DNA of 64,000 nucleotides from Spongiibacter marinus (GTDB lineage: Bacteria > Pseudomonadota > Gammaproteobacteria > Pseudomonadales > Spongiibacteraceae). Every line of letters begins with the position of its first letter. The stretch's first letter is position 1. Shown piece after piece: positions 45,216 through 54,742 of this stretch. Under the pieces are notes generated by a model. That model saw only the letters and a program-made list of their open reading frames with translations. It had not been told where the DNA came from and did not search any database. The stretch lies in contig NZ_JAFBBD010000010.1 of NCBI RefSeq assembly GCF_016906995.1, forward strand, positions 1 to 64,000, written 5' to 3'. Position numbers and translations under genes: made by a program.

Positions 45216-46920
45216 CGAGGAGTTTCAGTCGCTGTAAAGTGTCGTAGATAATGGGGCTGTTCGGTGTGTCTTGCAGGCCTTTCTGCCAAGCCGCGCGGGC
45301 GGCATCCTCTCTGCCGAGTAACCAGTAGGCTTCACCGAGGTGGGCGGCAATTTCGTGATCCTGACTTTGGGCAAAGGCGCGCTCAAGGTAGCTGAGTGCG
45401 GCCTCGGTCTTACCTTTAAGGAGCAGCACCCAGCCGTAGCTATCTAATATGGCAGGGTCGTCGGGCGATAGCTTGAGCGCGCGTTCGATTAAGCGCTGGG
45501 CCTCATCCAGTCGTGCGCTGCGGTTGGCCAGCGTGTAGCCCAGCGCATTGAGGGCCGCGCTATTGTTTGGGTCGCGGTCGATAATGTAGCGCAGGTCCTT
45601 TTCCACGGCGGGCAGGTTTCCCAAACGCTCAGAAAATAGTGACCGCGCATAGCGCAATTCGGTGCTGTCCGGCAATGTTTGTAAGCCCTGAGTCAGCAGT
45701 GAGAAGCCACGCTCGTCTAAATCGGCTTTGCGCAGAATTTCGGCTTCCAGCAAATAAATAAATTCAGCGTGTTCCGGTAGTGATTCGCGCCAGTCGGCCA
45801 GGCGCGACAGGGCCTGCTCGCGGCCTTCTGTCGATAGGCTGATACTGGCTACCCGCCGGCTGGCCTCATTGAATTCGGGTAGGCGGGTCGCCTGCTGGTA
45901 GTGCTGCAGGGCGTCGCTCCAGTCGCGCTCTTCTTCGGCGAGGCGGCCAAGTACATAGTGCGCCCGACTGCGTTGCTGCGGATTGGCGCTAAGGCTTTCC
46001 AGTTGTTGCTCGGCTTCTTCAGTATTGCTGAGCTCGCGGTTTATCAGCATCAACTCCAGCAAGATATCGTGATCCTGTGGGTATTGCCGGGCCAGTACTT
46101 CATAGTGCGCCTTGGCTTGATAGACATCGACTTTAACCAGCTTGCGGCACAGGTCATGGCGCAGGCGCTTATGTCTCGGGTTTTGGTCTACGGCGTATTT
46201 GAGTCGTTCTATCGCTTCGTCGTCGCGCCCTAGCTGGCTCAAGGTGCGCGTTTCTATGAGAAGGGCGTGCGGATTGGTCGGCTCCTCATCCAATGCTAGG
46301 CGCACAAGTTCTAATGCGTCTTCCTCGCGCTGGCGGTATTGCAGCATAAGTGCCAGGGCAATACGCAGGCTGTTGTCGCTGGGGTGTTGGCCCTGAACAG
46401 TTTGCAGGGCCTCAAAAAAGGCATTTTTTTCAGCATCGGGGCGGCCAAGTGCCGTGGCTGCCATTGCTGCGAAATTGGTTTCATCGCCGAGTTCGAGCAC
46501 GCGGATCATATGGGGGAGGCCGCTGAGCGGGTCGCCCAGGCGGGACAGCGCGCCGGCCAGTATATAGTGGGCCTCGCTGGCGTCGGCGTCGCGTTTTAGC
46601 CAGCGCTGCGCGTAAACTGCGGCGACGTTGTGTTGCTCCATATAGTCGGCTAGCCGCGCCGTGCTGGCAATCAGCTCAAGGTCGCCGGTGCGATCCGCCT
46701 GTCGGCGATAGTTGCCCAGGGCGGTGTTGAGGTCGTGGTTGCGCAGCGACAATTCGGCGAGCAGCAGGTCGTAAACGCTGTCTTCCGGCAGGGCTCTGAG
46801 GGGCGCGCTCTTGTCTTCGGCAGCGACGGCTTTCTCCGGCTGGTGGTCTGCCGGTGTCAGGGCGCAGCCAGAGGCCAAGAGGAATAGGCCAATGAGGGTG
46901 TAGTGTAAGCGTTGTGACAT
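45208..46920 (-). CDS. Tetratricopeptide-repeat lipoprotein
   Basis: 570 residues. Signal peptide with lipobox ASGC (Cys19), then about a dozen TPR units through the whole length (for example ALNALGYTLANRSARLDEAQ, ILDSYGWVLLLKGKTEAALSYLERAF). Homologues lie upstream of lolB in Pseudomonas-type genomes. Probably a periplasmic scaffold at the outer membrane, partner unknown. Divergent from hemA. The 233-base gap must hold both promoters, but I could not assign boxes. Confidence 0.9.
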   Translation of the reverse strand: MSQRLHYTLIGLFLLASGCALTPADHQPEKAVAAEDKSAPLRALPEDSVYDLLLAELSLRNHDLNTALGNYRRQADRTGDLELIASTARLADYMEQHNVAAVYAQRWLKRDADASEAHYILAGALSRLGDPLSGLPHMIRVLELGDETNFAAMAATALGRPDAEKNAFFEALQTVQGQHPSDNSLRIALALMLQYRQREEDALELVRLALDEEPTNPHALLIETRTLSQLGRDDEAIERLKYAVDQNPRHKRLRHDLCRKLVKVDVYQAKAHYEVLARQYPQDHDILLELMLINRELSNTEEAEQQLESLSANPQQRSRAHYVLGRLAEEERDWSDALQHYQQATRLPEFNEASRRVASISLSTEGREQALSRLADWRESLPEHAEFIYLLEAEILRKADLDERGFSLLTQGLQTLPDSTELRYARSLFSERLGNLPAVEKDLRYIIDRDPNNSAALNALGYTLANRSARLDEAQRLIERALKLSPDDPAILDSYGWVLLLKGKTEAALSYLERAFAQSQDHEIAAHLGEAYWLLGREDAARAAWQKGLQDTPNSPIIYDTLQRLKLLDE

Positions 46921-47153
46921 TGTTGTCCTGTTGCGATGGCGCCGCGCTGTCGTCGCGGTGTAATGGCTGGAATAATCCTACCTTATTTCTATCGCCAGTT
47001 GGGCGACGCGTGCCGTCTATGACCGCTGCGAGCAGGAATGATCACCGGCTGGCAGAGAAATCCCGGCTTGTTTTGGTAATAAAATCCACATTTGAACGCC
47101 AACTTGATAGAATCCGCGTCAGTTTTGCGCTCCTGACTCGGCTTCCCAACTGA

Positions 47154-48431
47154 ATGAAATTGCTCCTTGTTGGCATCAATCATAATTCCGCCCCGCTTTC
47201 GGTAAGAGAGCGCGTGGCGTTCGTGCCTGAGCAAATTCACTTGGCACTGCAGGACGCCCTGGCCTGTGGCCTGGGTGAGGAGCTTGCCATTCTGTCTACC
47301 TGCAATCGCACTGAAATATACGCGTTGGGCGGTCAAGGCGATGCGGTTGACGACGCAAAGATGCTCGACTGGCTGTCGCGTTTTCACCATGTCGAACGCA
47401 GCCATTTGGATGACTGCTGCTATATCAGTCGCGATAGTCAGGCGCTTCAACACATGATGGAAGTCGCCGCCGGCCTGGACTCTATGGTCCTGGGCGAGCC
47501 GCAAATTCTGGGGCAGATGAAGTCAGCCTATGCGCTGGCAGCAGAGGCCGGTACCGCAGCCTCGGGCATGCATCAGTTGTTTTCACAGGTGTTTGGCGTT
47601 GCCAAGCAAGTGCGCACCGACACTGCCATTGGCGAGAACCCGGTGTCGGTAGCCTATGCCGCGGTGTCACTCACTCAGCATGTTTTCAGTAAATTATCCA
47701 AGTGTACGGCTTTGCTGATTGGCGCAGGCGAGACGATCGAGCTGGTGGCTCGTCACCTTCGGGAAAAGGGGGTGAAGCGCATCATCATTGCCAACCGCAC
47801 CCTGGAGCGCGCGCGACAGCTGGGCGAGGAGTTCCAGGCAGAGGCGGTAATGCTGTCTGACATTCCGGCGTACTTGCGCGATGCCGATATCCTCGTGGCA
47901 TCCACTGCCAGCCAGTTGCCGATTCTTGGTAAAGGCGCCGTTGAGGTGGCTCTGAAGAAGCGCAAACACCGGCCAATGGTGATGGTGGATATTGCGGTTC
48001 CCCGGGATATTGAGCCCCAGGTTGCCGAACTTGATGATGTGTATTTGTATACCGTCGACGACCTTCGTGAGATCGTTGACGAAAACAAGCGCGCGCGCGA
48101 GTCTGAGGCGCGCAAGGCGGATCAGTTAATTGTTGCGGCCATTGAAGAGTGGCAGGCACGTCTGCGGTCGCGCGGTGCCGTCGCTACCGTCAAAGACTTC
48201 CGCGCCAAGGCCGAGGGGCTGCGCGATGCCGAGCTGGAACGCGCGCGCCGGCAGTTGGCCAAGGGTGAGGATGCTGCCGTGGTGCTTGAACAGCTGGCGC
48301 GGGGGCTGACGAATAAACTGATTCACAGCCCCACCACGCAGATAAAAGAAGCCGGCGCCAAGGGGCGCAACGATCTGGTCGACTGGGCCCGCGAGCTGCT
48401 CCAGCTGCGCGACCAGGACCGTGAAAACTAG
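47154..48431 (+). CDS. hemA: Glutamyl-tRNA reductase
   Basis: 425 residues. Starts MKLLLVGINHNSAPLSVRERVAF. The catalytic cysteine is Cys50 in LSTCNRTEIYAL. The NADPH domain has ALLIGAGETIELVARHL, and the C-terminal dimerisation helix is present. First committed step of haem synthesis from glutamyl-tRNA. Begins the rightward hemA-prfA-prmC-moeB run, an order conserved in gammaproteobacteria. Confidence 0.96.
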   Translation: MKLLLVGINHNSAPLSVRERVAFVPEQIHLALQDALACGLGEELAILSTCNRTEIYALGGQGDAVDDAKMLDWLSRFHHVERSHLDDCCYISRDSQALQHMMEVAAGLDSMVLGEPQILGQMKSAYALAAEAGTAASGMHQLFSQVFGVAKQVRTDTAIGENPVSVAYAAVSLTQHVFSKLSKCTALLIGAGETIELVARHLREKGVKRIIIANRTLERARQLGEEFQAEAVMLSDIPAYLRDADILVASTASQLPILGKGAVEVALKKRKHRPMVMVDIAVPRDIEPQVAELDDVYLYTVDDLREIVDENKRARESEARKADQLIVAAIEEWQARLRSRGAVATVKDFRAKAEGLRDAELERARRQLAKGEDAAVVLEQLARGLTNKLIHSPTTQIKEAGAKGRNDLVDWARELLQLRDQDREN

Positions 48432-48497
48432 CGCGGCACCCTCCGCGACTTTTGCATCACCACGTTTACTTTTCTATATGTAGCCAAGCGAGATTTT

Positions 48498-49580
48498 ATG
48501 AAGGCGTCTATTCGCAGCAAACTGGAAAACCTGCTTGATCGGTACGAGGAGATCGGCGCGCTGCTTAGCGATGCCGATATTATCGCCGACCAAAATCGGT
48601 TTCGTGGCCTCTCGCAGGAATATGCAGAAATTGAGCCGGTAGTGGCCAGCTATGCGCGGTATCGCCAAGTGTGTGATGACTTGGACGAAGCGCGATTGAT
48701 GCTAGATGAAGACGATGCCGACATGCGGGCAATGGCCGAGGAAGAAATTGCCGACGGCGAGCAGCAGCTTGAAACGCTCGAAACGGAGCTGCAGACCCTA
48801 CTGTTGCCGCGCGACCCCAATGACTCCCACAACGTATTTTTAGAGATCCGCGCCGGTACCGGCGGTGACGAGGCGGCGATTTTTGCCGGCGATTTGTTCC
48901 GAATGTATTCGCGATTCGCCGAGTCCAAGGGCTGGAAGATTGAAGTGCTCAATGAGCGCCCCGGCGAGCATGGCGGCTACAAGGAAATTATTAGCCGTGT
49001 TGCGGGGCAGGATGTCTATGGCCATTTAAAGTTTGAGTCCGGGGCTCACCGGGTTCAACGCGTGCCAGAAACTGAGTCACAGGGCCGTATTCATACCTCG
49101 GCCTGTACCGTTGCCGTGATGCCCGAGCCGGAAGCGGCCGAAGAAGTAGAGATCAATAAAGGCGATTTGCGCATCGATACCTTCCGCGCCAGTGGTGCGG
49201 GTGGTCAGCACGTCAACAAGACCGATTCCGCCGTGCGTATTACGCATATCCCCAGCGGCATTGTGGTTGAGTGTCAGGATGAGCGCTCCCAGCATAAAAA
49301 CCGGGCGCGGGCGATGTCGCTGTTGGCGGCCCGTATCAACGATGTGCGCAACAGTGAGCACCAACAAGCGCAGGCGGATCAGCGGCGTAATCTCGTCGGC
49401 AGCGGTGATCGCTCGGAGCGTATCCGCACTTACAACTTCCCTCAGGGAAGGGTGACCGACCACCGCATTAACTTAACGCTGTATAAGCTTGATGAATTTA
49501 TTCAGGGCGACGTCGATCAAATCGTGGGTCCTCTGCGCCAAGAGCATCAGGCAGACTTGCTCGCGGCAATGGCTGAGTAA
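48498..49580 (+). CDS. prfA: Peptide chain release factor 1
   Basis: 360 residues. The GGQ motif is in [19 protein letters not shown] (Gln methylated by PrmC). The class-specific PxT-type region is [16 protein letters not shown] around residue 190. Releases peptides at UAA and UAG. Followed directly by prmC, its modifying enzyme. Confidence 0.97.
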   Translation: MKASIRSKLENLLDRYEEIGALLSDADIIADQNRFRGLSQEYAEIEPVVASYARYRQVCDDLDEARLMLDEDDADMRAMAEEEIADGEQQLETLETELQTLLLPRDPNDSHNVFLEIRAGTGGDEAAIFAGDLFRMYSRFAESKGWKIEVLNERPGEHGGYKEIISRVAGQDVYGHLKFESGAHRVQRVPETESQGRIHTSACTVAVMPEPEAAEEVEINKGDLRIDTFRASGAGGQHVNKTDSAVRITHIPSGIVVECQDERSQHKNRARAMSLLAARINDVRNSEHQQAQADQRRNLVGSGDRSERIRTYNFPQGRVTDHRINLTLYKLDEFIQGDVDQIVGPLRQEHQADLLAAMAE

Positions 49581-49602
49581 GGCAATGGTGGCGCCGGGTG
49601 CA

Positions 49603-50454
49603 ATGAGTATTGCCAATGCGTTGGCGTGCCAGCACCAGCTTGAGTCAGTGAGTGATACGGCGGGGCTCGATGTCTCGCTGCTCCTTTGCCATGTGCTCGA
49701 CCGGCCCCGCAGTTACCTCTATACCTGGCCCGAGCGGCTATTAGCGCCAGCGCAGCAGGCGCAGTTTTGCGCGCTTCTTCGGCGCCGCCGTATGGGGGAG
49801 CCGGTAGCGCATATCCTGGGGTATCGGGAATTTTGGTCTCTCCCTTTGCAGGTCAATGCGCATACATTGATTCCGCGCCCGGATACGGAGTGTTTGGTCG
49901 AGCTGGCGCTGAGTCTTTGCCAGAATAATGAGGCGGGTCGCCTGCTCGACCTTGGAACCGGTACGGGGGCATTGGCCTTGGCGCTGGCCAGTGAGTGGCC
50001 TCGCTGGCAGTGTTGGGCGCTGGATCGCTCCCCCGAGGCGGCGGCGCTCGCTGAACAAAACCGCCATGCACTGGGGTTGGATAATGTTCGTGTCGCGGTG
50101 TCGGATTGGTTTACGGCATTGGACGCGAACGAGCCGTTTCATCTGATTATTAGCAACCCCCCATATATCGATGCTCAAGATCCTCACCTGGACCAGGGCG
50201 ATGTGCGATTTGAACCCGCCTCCGCGCTGGTATCGCCCGAGAGTGGCTTGGCTGATCTGCGACACATTGTTGGCTCGTCGATGCCCTATCTGGCTGACAA
50301 CGGCTATTTGCTGGTGGAGCACGGTTATCAGCAAGCATCAGCGGTGCGGACATTGTTTGTTTCGGCGGGCTTTGTCAGTGTGGAAACGCACCGCGATTAC
50401 GGCGGCAACGAGCGTATGACCGTGGGGCAAAAGGTGGTGCAGGCCAAGTTATGA
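49603..50454 (+). CDS. prmC: Release-factor glutamine methyltransferase PrmC
   Basis: 283 residues from ATG 49603 (MSIANALACQHQLESV). An ATG at 49585 is possible. Upstream in-frame codons lie in prfA. N-terminal helical domain, then the SAM motif LLDLGTGTGALALALASEW and the catalytic NPPY in LIISNPPYIDAQD. Methylates the GGQ glutamine of RF1 and RF2. Its stop overlaps the moeB start by four bases. Confidence 0.95.
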   Translation: MSIANALACQHQLESVSDTAGLDVSLLLCHVLDRPRSYLYTWPERLLAPAQQAQFCALLRRRRMGEPVAHILGYREFWSLPLQVNAHTLIPRPDTECLVELALSLCQNNEAGRLLDLGTGTGALALALASEWPRWQCWALDRSPEAAALAEQNRHALGLDNVRVAVSDWFTALDANEPFHLIISNPPYIDAQDPHLDQGDVRFEPASALVSPESGLADLRHIVGSSMPYLADNGYLLVEHGYQQASAVRTLFVSAGFVSVETHRDYGGNERMTVGQKVVQAKL

Positions 50455-51206
50455 AAGAGTTAAGCGATCAGCAATTATTGCGCTATAGCCGGCATATCCT
50501 ATTGCCAGAAATCGATGTGGCGGGGCAGCAAGCACTTCTCTCCAGCCGCGTATTGCTTGTTGGCGTGGGTGGTCTGGGCTCTCCCGTGGCGATGTACCTG
50601 GCCGCTGCAGGTGTGGGCGAGCTGCACCTTGCCGACGGCGATACCGTTGAGCTCAGTAATTTGCAGCGTCAGATTGCGCATACCACCGCTGATGTCGGTC
50701 GTCACAAAGTGGCCTCGGCGGCGCAGCGCGTTGCCGAGCTGAACCCGGATGTCTCGGTGCACGAATATGCACAGCGACTCGAGGGTGAAGCGCTCGACGC
50801 GGCGGTGAGTTCTGTCGATATTGTTGTGGATGCTTGCGACAATTTGGCGACACGGTTTGCGGTGAACCAGGCCTGCTATCGCGCCGGTGTGCCGCTTGTT
50901 TCCGGCGCGGCCATTCGCGCTGAAGGGCAGCTTAGCGTTTATGATTTTCGTCAGGCCGATAGCCCCTGCTATCGCTGCCTGTATCACGAAGGCGGCGATG
51001 ATTTGCGCTGCGCCGACAGTGGCGTGTTGTCTCCCCTGGTCGGTATGGTGGGCAGCATGCAGGCGATTGAAACAATTAAGTGCCTGCTTGCCTTGCCGGG
51101 CACACTTTGCGGCCGCTTGATGATTATCGACGCACTTACCATGGATATTCGCCAGTTGCGGCTTGGGCGTGACCCCGGCTGCCCGGTTTGCAGCGCTGGT
51201 CGATAA
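50451..51206 (+). CDS. moeB: MoeB/ThiF-family adenylyltransferase
   Basis: 251 residues. LSDQQLLRYSRHILLPEIDVAGQ, nucleotide loop VLLVGVGGLGSPVAMYLAAAGVG, SNLQRQ, and VVDACDNLATRFAVNQ are characteristic. Two CxxC zinc pairs (CYRCLY and CPVCSAG) are present. Activates the C-terminus of MoaD (molybdopterin) or ThiS-type sulfur carriers. Gene position after prmC favours the HesA/MoeB group, and sequence alone cannot exclude ThiF. Confidence 0.92.
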   Translation: MKELSDQQLLRYSRHILLPEIDVAGQQALLSSRVLLVGVGGLGSPVAMYLAAAGVGELHLADGDTVELSNLQRQIAHTTADVGRHKVASAAQRVAELNPDVSVHEYAQRLEGEALDAAVSSVDIVVDACDNLATRFAVNQACYRAGVPLVSGAAIRAEGQLSVYDFRQADSPCYRCLYHEGGDDLRCADSGVLSPLVGMVGSMQAIETIKCLLALPGTLCGRLMIIDALTMDIRQLRLGRDPGCPVCSAGR

Positions 51207-51263
51207 TGGCATAGTGCGTCCATAAACCGGCACGACAACATTAATAACAAAGAGGGATTGCCG

Positions 51264-52148
51264 ATGGTGCACGTATTGCGAGCCTATTATTTTTTTCACG
51301 ACGGCGTGGTGGCGCTGCTCAAGCGCTTGGCGTTTATCTCACCGCTGATGATGCGTTTGTATCTGGCACCGGTGATGATCGCTGCCGGGCTCAGCAAGGT
51401 CTATCATTTGGATGCAACGTCGCAGTGGTTTGAGCACAGCCTGGGGTTGCCTGAGCCAATTCTGATGGCGCAACTGGCGGCATATACCGAGCTGATTGGC
51501 GGCTTTTGCCTGCTTTTTGGTTTTGCTTTGCGCTGGGCGTGTATTCCGCTGTTAATTACCATGGCCGTGGCTGCGGTCACCGTGCATTGGCCAAATGGCT
51601 GGTTTGCGATCGCGCCCAGTGATCCTTTGAATAGCGCCGCCAAGCCGCTAGCCGATATTGGGCTGCCAGCCGCGCGTGAGAGTTTGGAAAACAGTGTTGA
51701 GGTGGGGCGCCGACTCGAGCGTGCGAGCGCCATTCTTCAGGAGCATGGCAACTACCCCTGGCTTACCGCGAAGGGAAATTTTGTCGTCCTGAACAATGGT
51801 ATCGAATTTGCCGCGACCTACTTCATTATGCTGCTGGCGCTATTGTTTAGCGGCGCTGGGCGCTGGCTGAGTCTGGACTTTTATCTTGACCGGCAGTGTC
51901 GGGCGGCGATTGCTCGCTATCACCTGCAGCGAGCGTCACAAAATTTGCAACCCGAACCCGAACCCGAACCCGAACCCGAACCCGAACCCGAACCAGAGCC
52001 AGAGCCAGAGCCGAGCGTCTCGACAAAAAATCCATCGCCGGTCGCTGAGGAGTCAATGCCCGACCCGAAGACCCGGGCCCCCGATGCTGACGTCGGTGAT
52101 CAAGCGGTTCAGGACGTCAGCTCGGACGACCCCAAGCCCTCGCGCTAA
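51264..52148 (+). CDS. DoxX-family membrane protein with Pro-Glu repeat tail
   Basis: 294 residues from ATG 51264 (GAGGG seven bases upstream). Four membrane helices typical of DoxX: LMMRLYLAPVMIAAGLSKVYH, AYTELIGGFCLLFGFALRW, CIPLLITMAVAAVTVHW and TYFIMLLALLFSGAG. A soluble loop of about 60 residues precedes the last helix. The cytoplasmic tail carries ten consecutive Pro-Glu pairs (about 230-249) and an acidic, Pro/Asp-rich end. DoxX relatives are linked to quinone or thiosulfate redox, role here unknown. Confidence 0.85.
   Translation: MVHVLRAYYFFHDGVVALLKRLAFISPLMMRLYLAPVMIAAGLSKVYHLDATSQWFEHSLGLPEPILMAQLAAYTELIGGFCLLFGFALRWACIPLLITMAVAAVTVHWPNGWFAIAPSDPLNSAAKPLADIGLPAARESLENSVEVGRRLERASAILQEHGNYPWLTAKGNFVVLNNGIEFAATYFIMLLALLFSGAGRWLSLDFYLDRQCRAAIARYHLQRASQNLQPEPEPEPEPEPEPEPEPEPEPSVSTKNPSPVAEESMPDPKTRAPDADVGDQAVQDVSSDDPKPSR
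51951..52010 (+). repeat. Hexanucleotide tandem repeat coding for (Pro-Glu)10
   Basis: Seven exact copies of CCCGAA (51951-51992) followed by three copies of CCAGAG (51993-52010), all in frame as Pro-Glu. Copy-number slippage would keep the frame and only change tail length. Confidence 0.95.
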
Positions 52149-52161
52149 GCTGACTTTATTA

Positions 52162-52190
52162 ACCTTAGTGCGGGTGTTTGGTGCTAGAAT
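52162..52190 (+). promoter_or_regulatory. Candidate extended -10 promoter for rhlB
   Basis: TGCTAGAAT (52182-52190) is an extended -10 element. The -35 region at 17 bases is poor (ACCTTA). Predicted transcription start near 52197 would exclude a start codon at 52200 and favour the TTG at 52233. Confidence 0.35.
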
Positions 52191-52232
52191 GGTCGAATAT
52201 TGCACAGAGTCACAGTAAAAGAAGAGATCATT

Positions 52233-53582
52233 TTGTTAAGAAAGTTATTTTCATCCTCGCCCGCACCCCAGGCTGCAGAAACCGATAAGCAGGAAAAAGC
52301 GGGTTCAGACAGCAAGCCCGGCAATAAAGCGACCGGGCGCTCGCAGCATAAACCACGGCAAAAACGCCCTAAAAAGCCCCAGCCAGAATGGCGTATTGAG
52401 CAGTTTGCTGTACCCGAAGCAGAGGGCAAAACGCGCTTTCATGACCTGGGGCTGGATGTTCGCCTCATGCACGGTATTGCCGATGCCGGGTTTCAGTACT
52501 GCTCCCCAATCCAAGCCGCTTCGCTGCCACACACGTTGCGCGGCAACGATGTTATCGGTAAGGCGCAAACCGGAACCGGTAAAACCGCGGCGTTTTTGAT
52601 CACTATTTTTAACGATCTGCTCAACAACCCCGTGGAAGAAGAGCGTTTTGCCGGTGAGCCCCGCGCGCTGGTTATTGCCCCTACCCGCGAATTGGTTGTG
52701 CAAATTGGTGAAGATGCCCGCCAGCTGGGTGCCCATTGCGGTTTGAATGTGGTGACGCTGATCGGCGGCATGGACTACCAAAAGCAGCTTGAGCGGCTCA
52801 ATAGTGATCTCGTCGATATCGTGGTCGCAACGCCGGGCCGGCTGTTGGACTTCTCGGGTCGTCGCGATTTGTATCTGGATCAGGTGGAAGTGCTGGTTAT
52901 TGATGAAGCCGACCGCATGCTGGATATGGGCTTTATCCCCCAGGTGAAGCGCATTGTGCGTCTGACCCCGAAAAAGACCCACCGACAAACCCTGCTGTTC
53001 AGCGCCACATTTACTGAGGATATTATTCGCCTCACTGAGCAGTGGACGGAAGATCCGGTAAAAATTGAAATAGAGCCGGAGTCGGTGGCGACAGATACCG
53101 TCGACCAAAAAGTGTATCTCGTTGAGTCACACGACAAGTTCAAATTGCTGCTGAATATTGTTAGGCAAGATGACGTGAACAGCGTCATTATCTTTGCAAA
53201 TAGGCGTGATGAAACACGTCGCTTACACGAGCGACTGCGCAAAGCGGGGATTCGCTGCGGTATTCTTTCCGGTGAAATCCCTCAGAACAAGCGCTCCAGA
53301 ACACTGCAACAATTCAAAGACGGTGAGATTAACTGCCTGGTGGCCACCGATGTTGCGGGGCGGGGTATTCACGTGAAGGGTATTAGCCACGTGGTGAATT
53401 ACACCCTGCCTGAAGAGCCCGACGATTATGTGCACCGTATCGGTCGCACTGGTCGCGCAGGCGCGACGGGAACGTCGATCAGCTTTGCCTGTGAAGACGA
53501 CGCCTTCCTGCTGCCCGATATCGAAGCAGAGCTTGCCATGAAACTGCCCTGTGAGCAGCCGCCAGCAGAGCTGCTGAAATAA
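52233..53582 (+). CDS. rhlB: DEAD-box RNA helicase, RhlB type
   Basis: 449 residues from TTG 52233 (LRKLFSSSP), with GAAGAG about eight bases before. A TTG at 52200 is the alternative. A basic, disordered N-terminus is followed by Q motif [33 protein letters not shown] ([11 protein letters not shown]), SAT (LFSATFTED), and the second RecA domain with [11 protein letters not shown] and [10 protein letters not shown]. RhlB is the helicase of the RNA degradosome, so its product may cooperate with the RNase E/G-type enzyme encoded at 62790. Ends in a terminator shared with cysZ. Confidence 0.92.
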   Translation: MLRKLFSSSPAPQAAETDKQEKAGSDSKPGNKATGRSQHKPRQKRPKKPQPEWRIEQFAVPEAEGKTRFHDLGLDVRLMHGIADAGFQYCSPIQAASLPHTLRGNDVIGKAQTGTGKTAAFLITIFNDLLNNPVEEERFAGEPRALVIAPTRELVVQIGEDARQLGAHCGLNVVTLIGGMDYQKQLERLNSDLVDIVVATPGRLLDFSGRRDLYLDQVEVLVIDEADRMLDMGFIPQVKRIVRLTPKKTHRQTLLFSATFTEDIIRLTEQWTEDPVKIEIEPESVATDTVDQKVYLVESHDKFKLLLNIVRQDDVNSVIIFANRRDETRRLHERLRKAGIRCGILSGEIPQNKRSRTLQQFKDGEINCLVATDVAGRGIHVKGISHVVNYTLPEEPDDYVHRIGRTGRAGATGTSISFACEDDAFLLPDIEAELAMKLPCEQPPAELLK

Positions 53583-53603
53583 GCGCGCTAGGCGCGCTTA
53601 TTT
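53577..53603. terminator. Bidirectional terminator containing both stop codons
   Basis: Perfect 12-bp stem AAATAAGCGCGC (53577-53588) / GCGCGCTTATTT (53592-53603), loop TAG. The rhlB stop TAA (53580-53582) is in the left arm. The cysZ stop (complement of 53588-53590) spans the arm-loop junction. Confidence 0.85.
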
Positions 53604-54331
53604 CCCCCTTCCTTCAGCCTTTCCACCCACATCAGCGTGCCCCCGCATACCGCGGCGGGCATAATGATTAAGTTTACGATGGGGATCATTGTGCCCAGCA
53701 TAACCAACGCGCCGAAGCTAAAGCTGGTGCCGCGTTGGCTGGCTACCCGACGACGGGCTTCTGAAAAGCTGAGCCGGTGGTTGTCCATTGGATAGTCGCA
53801 ATATTCAATGGCCATCATCCAGGCATTCATTGCGAACCAAAGCAGCGGGGCCAGGGGCGAAATAATAAAACTGGCTATTAGGGTGAGGATGGCGAAGCCC
53901 GCATAGTAGAGAAGTTTGCGGCATTCACGACCGATACTGCGCGGAAAGCTCGCTAGCGCTTGGGCAATGGTTTCACGGCCTGCCACCTCTTCCCCGCAGA
54001 GGTGTTCTTCGAGTTTTTCAGCCAATAGCCCGTTAAAAGGGGCGGCAATAAGATTGGCGATGGTGCTGAAAAAATACATCACAATGGCCAGCAGAAGAAT
54101 CACGGCGAGGGGCCACAGCAACCACTCCAAAAAGCCCAGCCAGTCGGGTAGCCAGCCAATTAACTGGCCGATCCACTGAGAGAAGCGGGACATGGTTAAA
54201 TAGCTAAGTGCAGCGAAAATCGCGACGTTGATGAGCAGCGGCAGTAATACAAACAGGCGAATGCCGGGCAGGCGCAACAGCTGAAAACCGCGATGGAGAT
54301 ACTGTGGGCCGCTGAGTAATGCAGGGGGCAT
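53588..54331 (-). CDS. cysZ: Sulfate transporter CysZ-like membrane protein
   Basis: 247 residues from ATG 54331 (MPPALLSGPQYLHRGFQLL). The longer frame upstream has no homology. Several membrane segments: IRLFVLLPLLINVAIFAALSY, WLLWPLAVILLLAIVMYFF, AGFAILTLIASFIISPLAPL, and FGALVMLGTMIPIVNLIIMP. NLIAAPFNGLLAEKLEEHL is the family signature (EI24/CysZ). CysZ imports sulfate for cysteine synthesis. Confidence 0.9.
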   Translation of the reverse strand: MPPALLSGPQYLHRGFQLLRLPGIRLFVLLPLLINVAIFAALSYLTMSRFSQWIGQLIGWLPDWLGFLEWLLWPLAVILLLAIVMYFFSTIANLIAAPFNGLLAEKLEEHLCGEEVAGRETIAQALASFPRSIGRECRKLLYYAGFAILTLIASFIISPLAPLLWFAMNAWMMAIEYCDYPMDNHRLSFSEARRRVASQRGTSFSFGALVMLGTMIPIVNLIIMPAAVCGGTLMWVERLKEGGNKRA

Positions 54332-54484
54332 AGTGCAAATCCTTGCAATGAAAAAGGCTATGGTAAGCCCGATATCCGAGCTTGCAAAGCATTGCGCCGA
54401 GTCGGCACAGTTGCTTATTGCGCTGGGCGCAGACTCCCCGTTAAATGGCAGGGAAGAATAATCAACGGCTGTCAGGAGGAAATT

Positions 54485-54742
54485 ATGAAAGTTTGGGTAA
54501 TGGTGCTGCTGATGGCACTGCTTGGCGTGGCGCATGCGGCGCAGCCGATCAAGGTAAAAATGCTGGCCAGTTTGTCACCGGGCGATGAAATTGTGGTGAG
54601 TAGCACCGCGAATACCTACCGAAAAGGTGATGCGCTGAGTTTAGTCGATGTGATTCCCGGGCCGGAGGTGGTCCACGCGCGCGTTGTTGAGCGTATTGGG
54701 ACCAGTAAACTCAAAGTGCGTGTTGTGGCGGAGGAAAGCTAA
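54485..54742 (+). CDS. Small exported protein of unknown function
   Basis: 85 residues from ATG 54485, preceded by AGGAGG. Signal peptide MKVWVMVLLMALLGVAHA, cleavage after AHA, leaving about 67 residues with beta-strand character (KVKMLASLSPGDEIVVSS, HARVVERIGTSKLKVRVV). No family recognised. Its stop overlaps the ATG of the next gene by one base, so the two are coupled and probably work together in the periplasm. Confidence 0.7.
   Translation: MKVWVMVLLMALLGVAHAAQPIKVKMLASLSPGDEIVVSSTANTYRKGDALSLVDVIPGPEVVHARVVERIGTSKLKVRVVAEES

Noticed and set aside
51886-52218. Plus-strand ORF encoding an Asn-Pro repeat in the DoxX gene
   Set aside because: It is the shifted frame of the CCCGAA repeat. 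The DoxX frame continues coherently through it.
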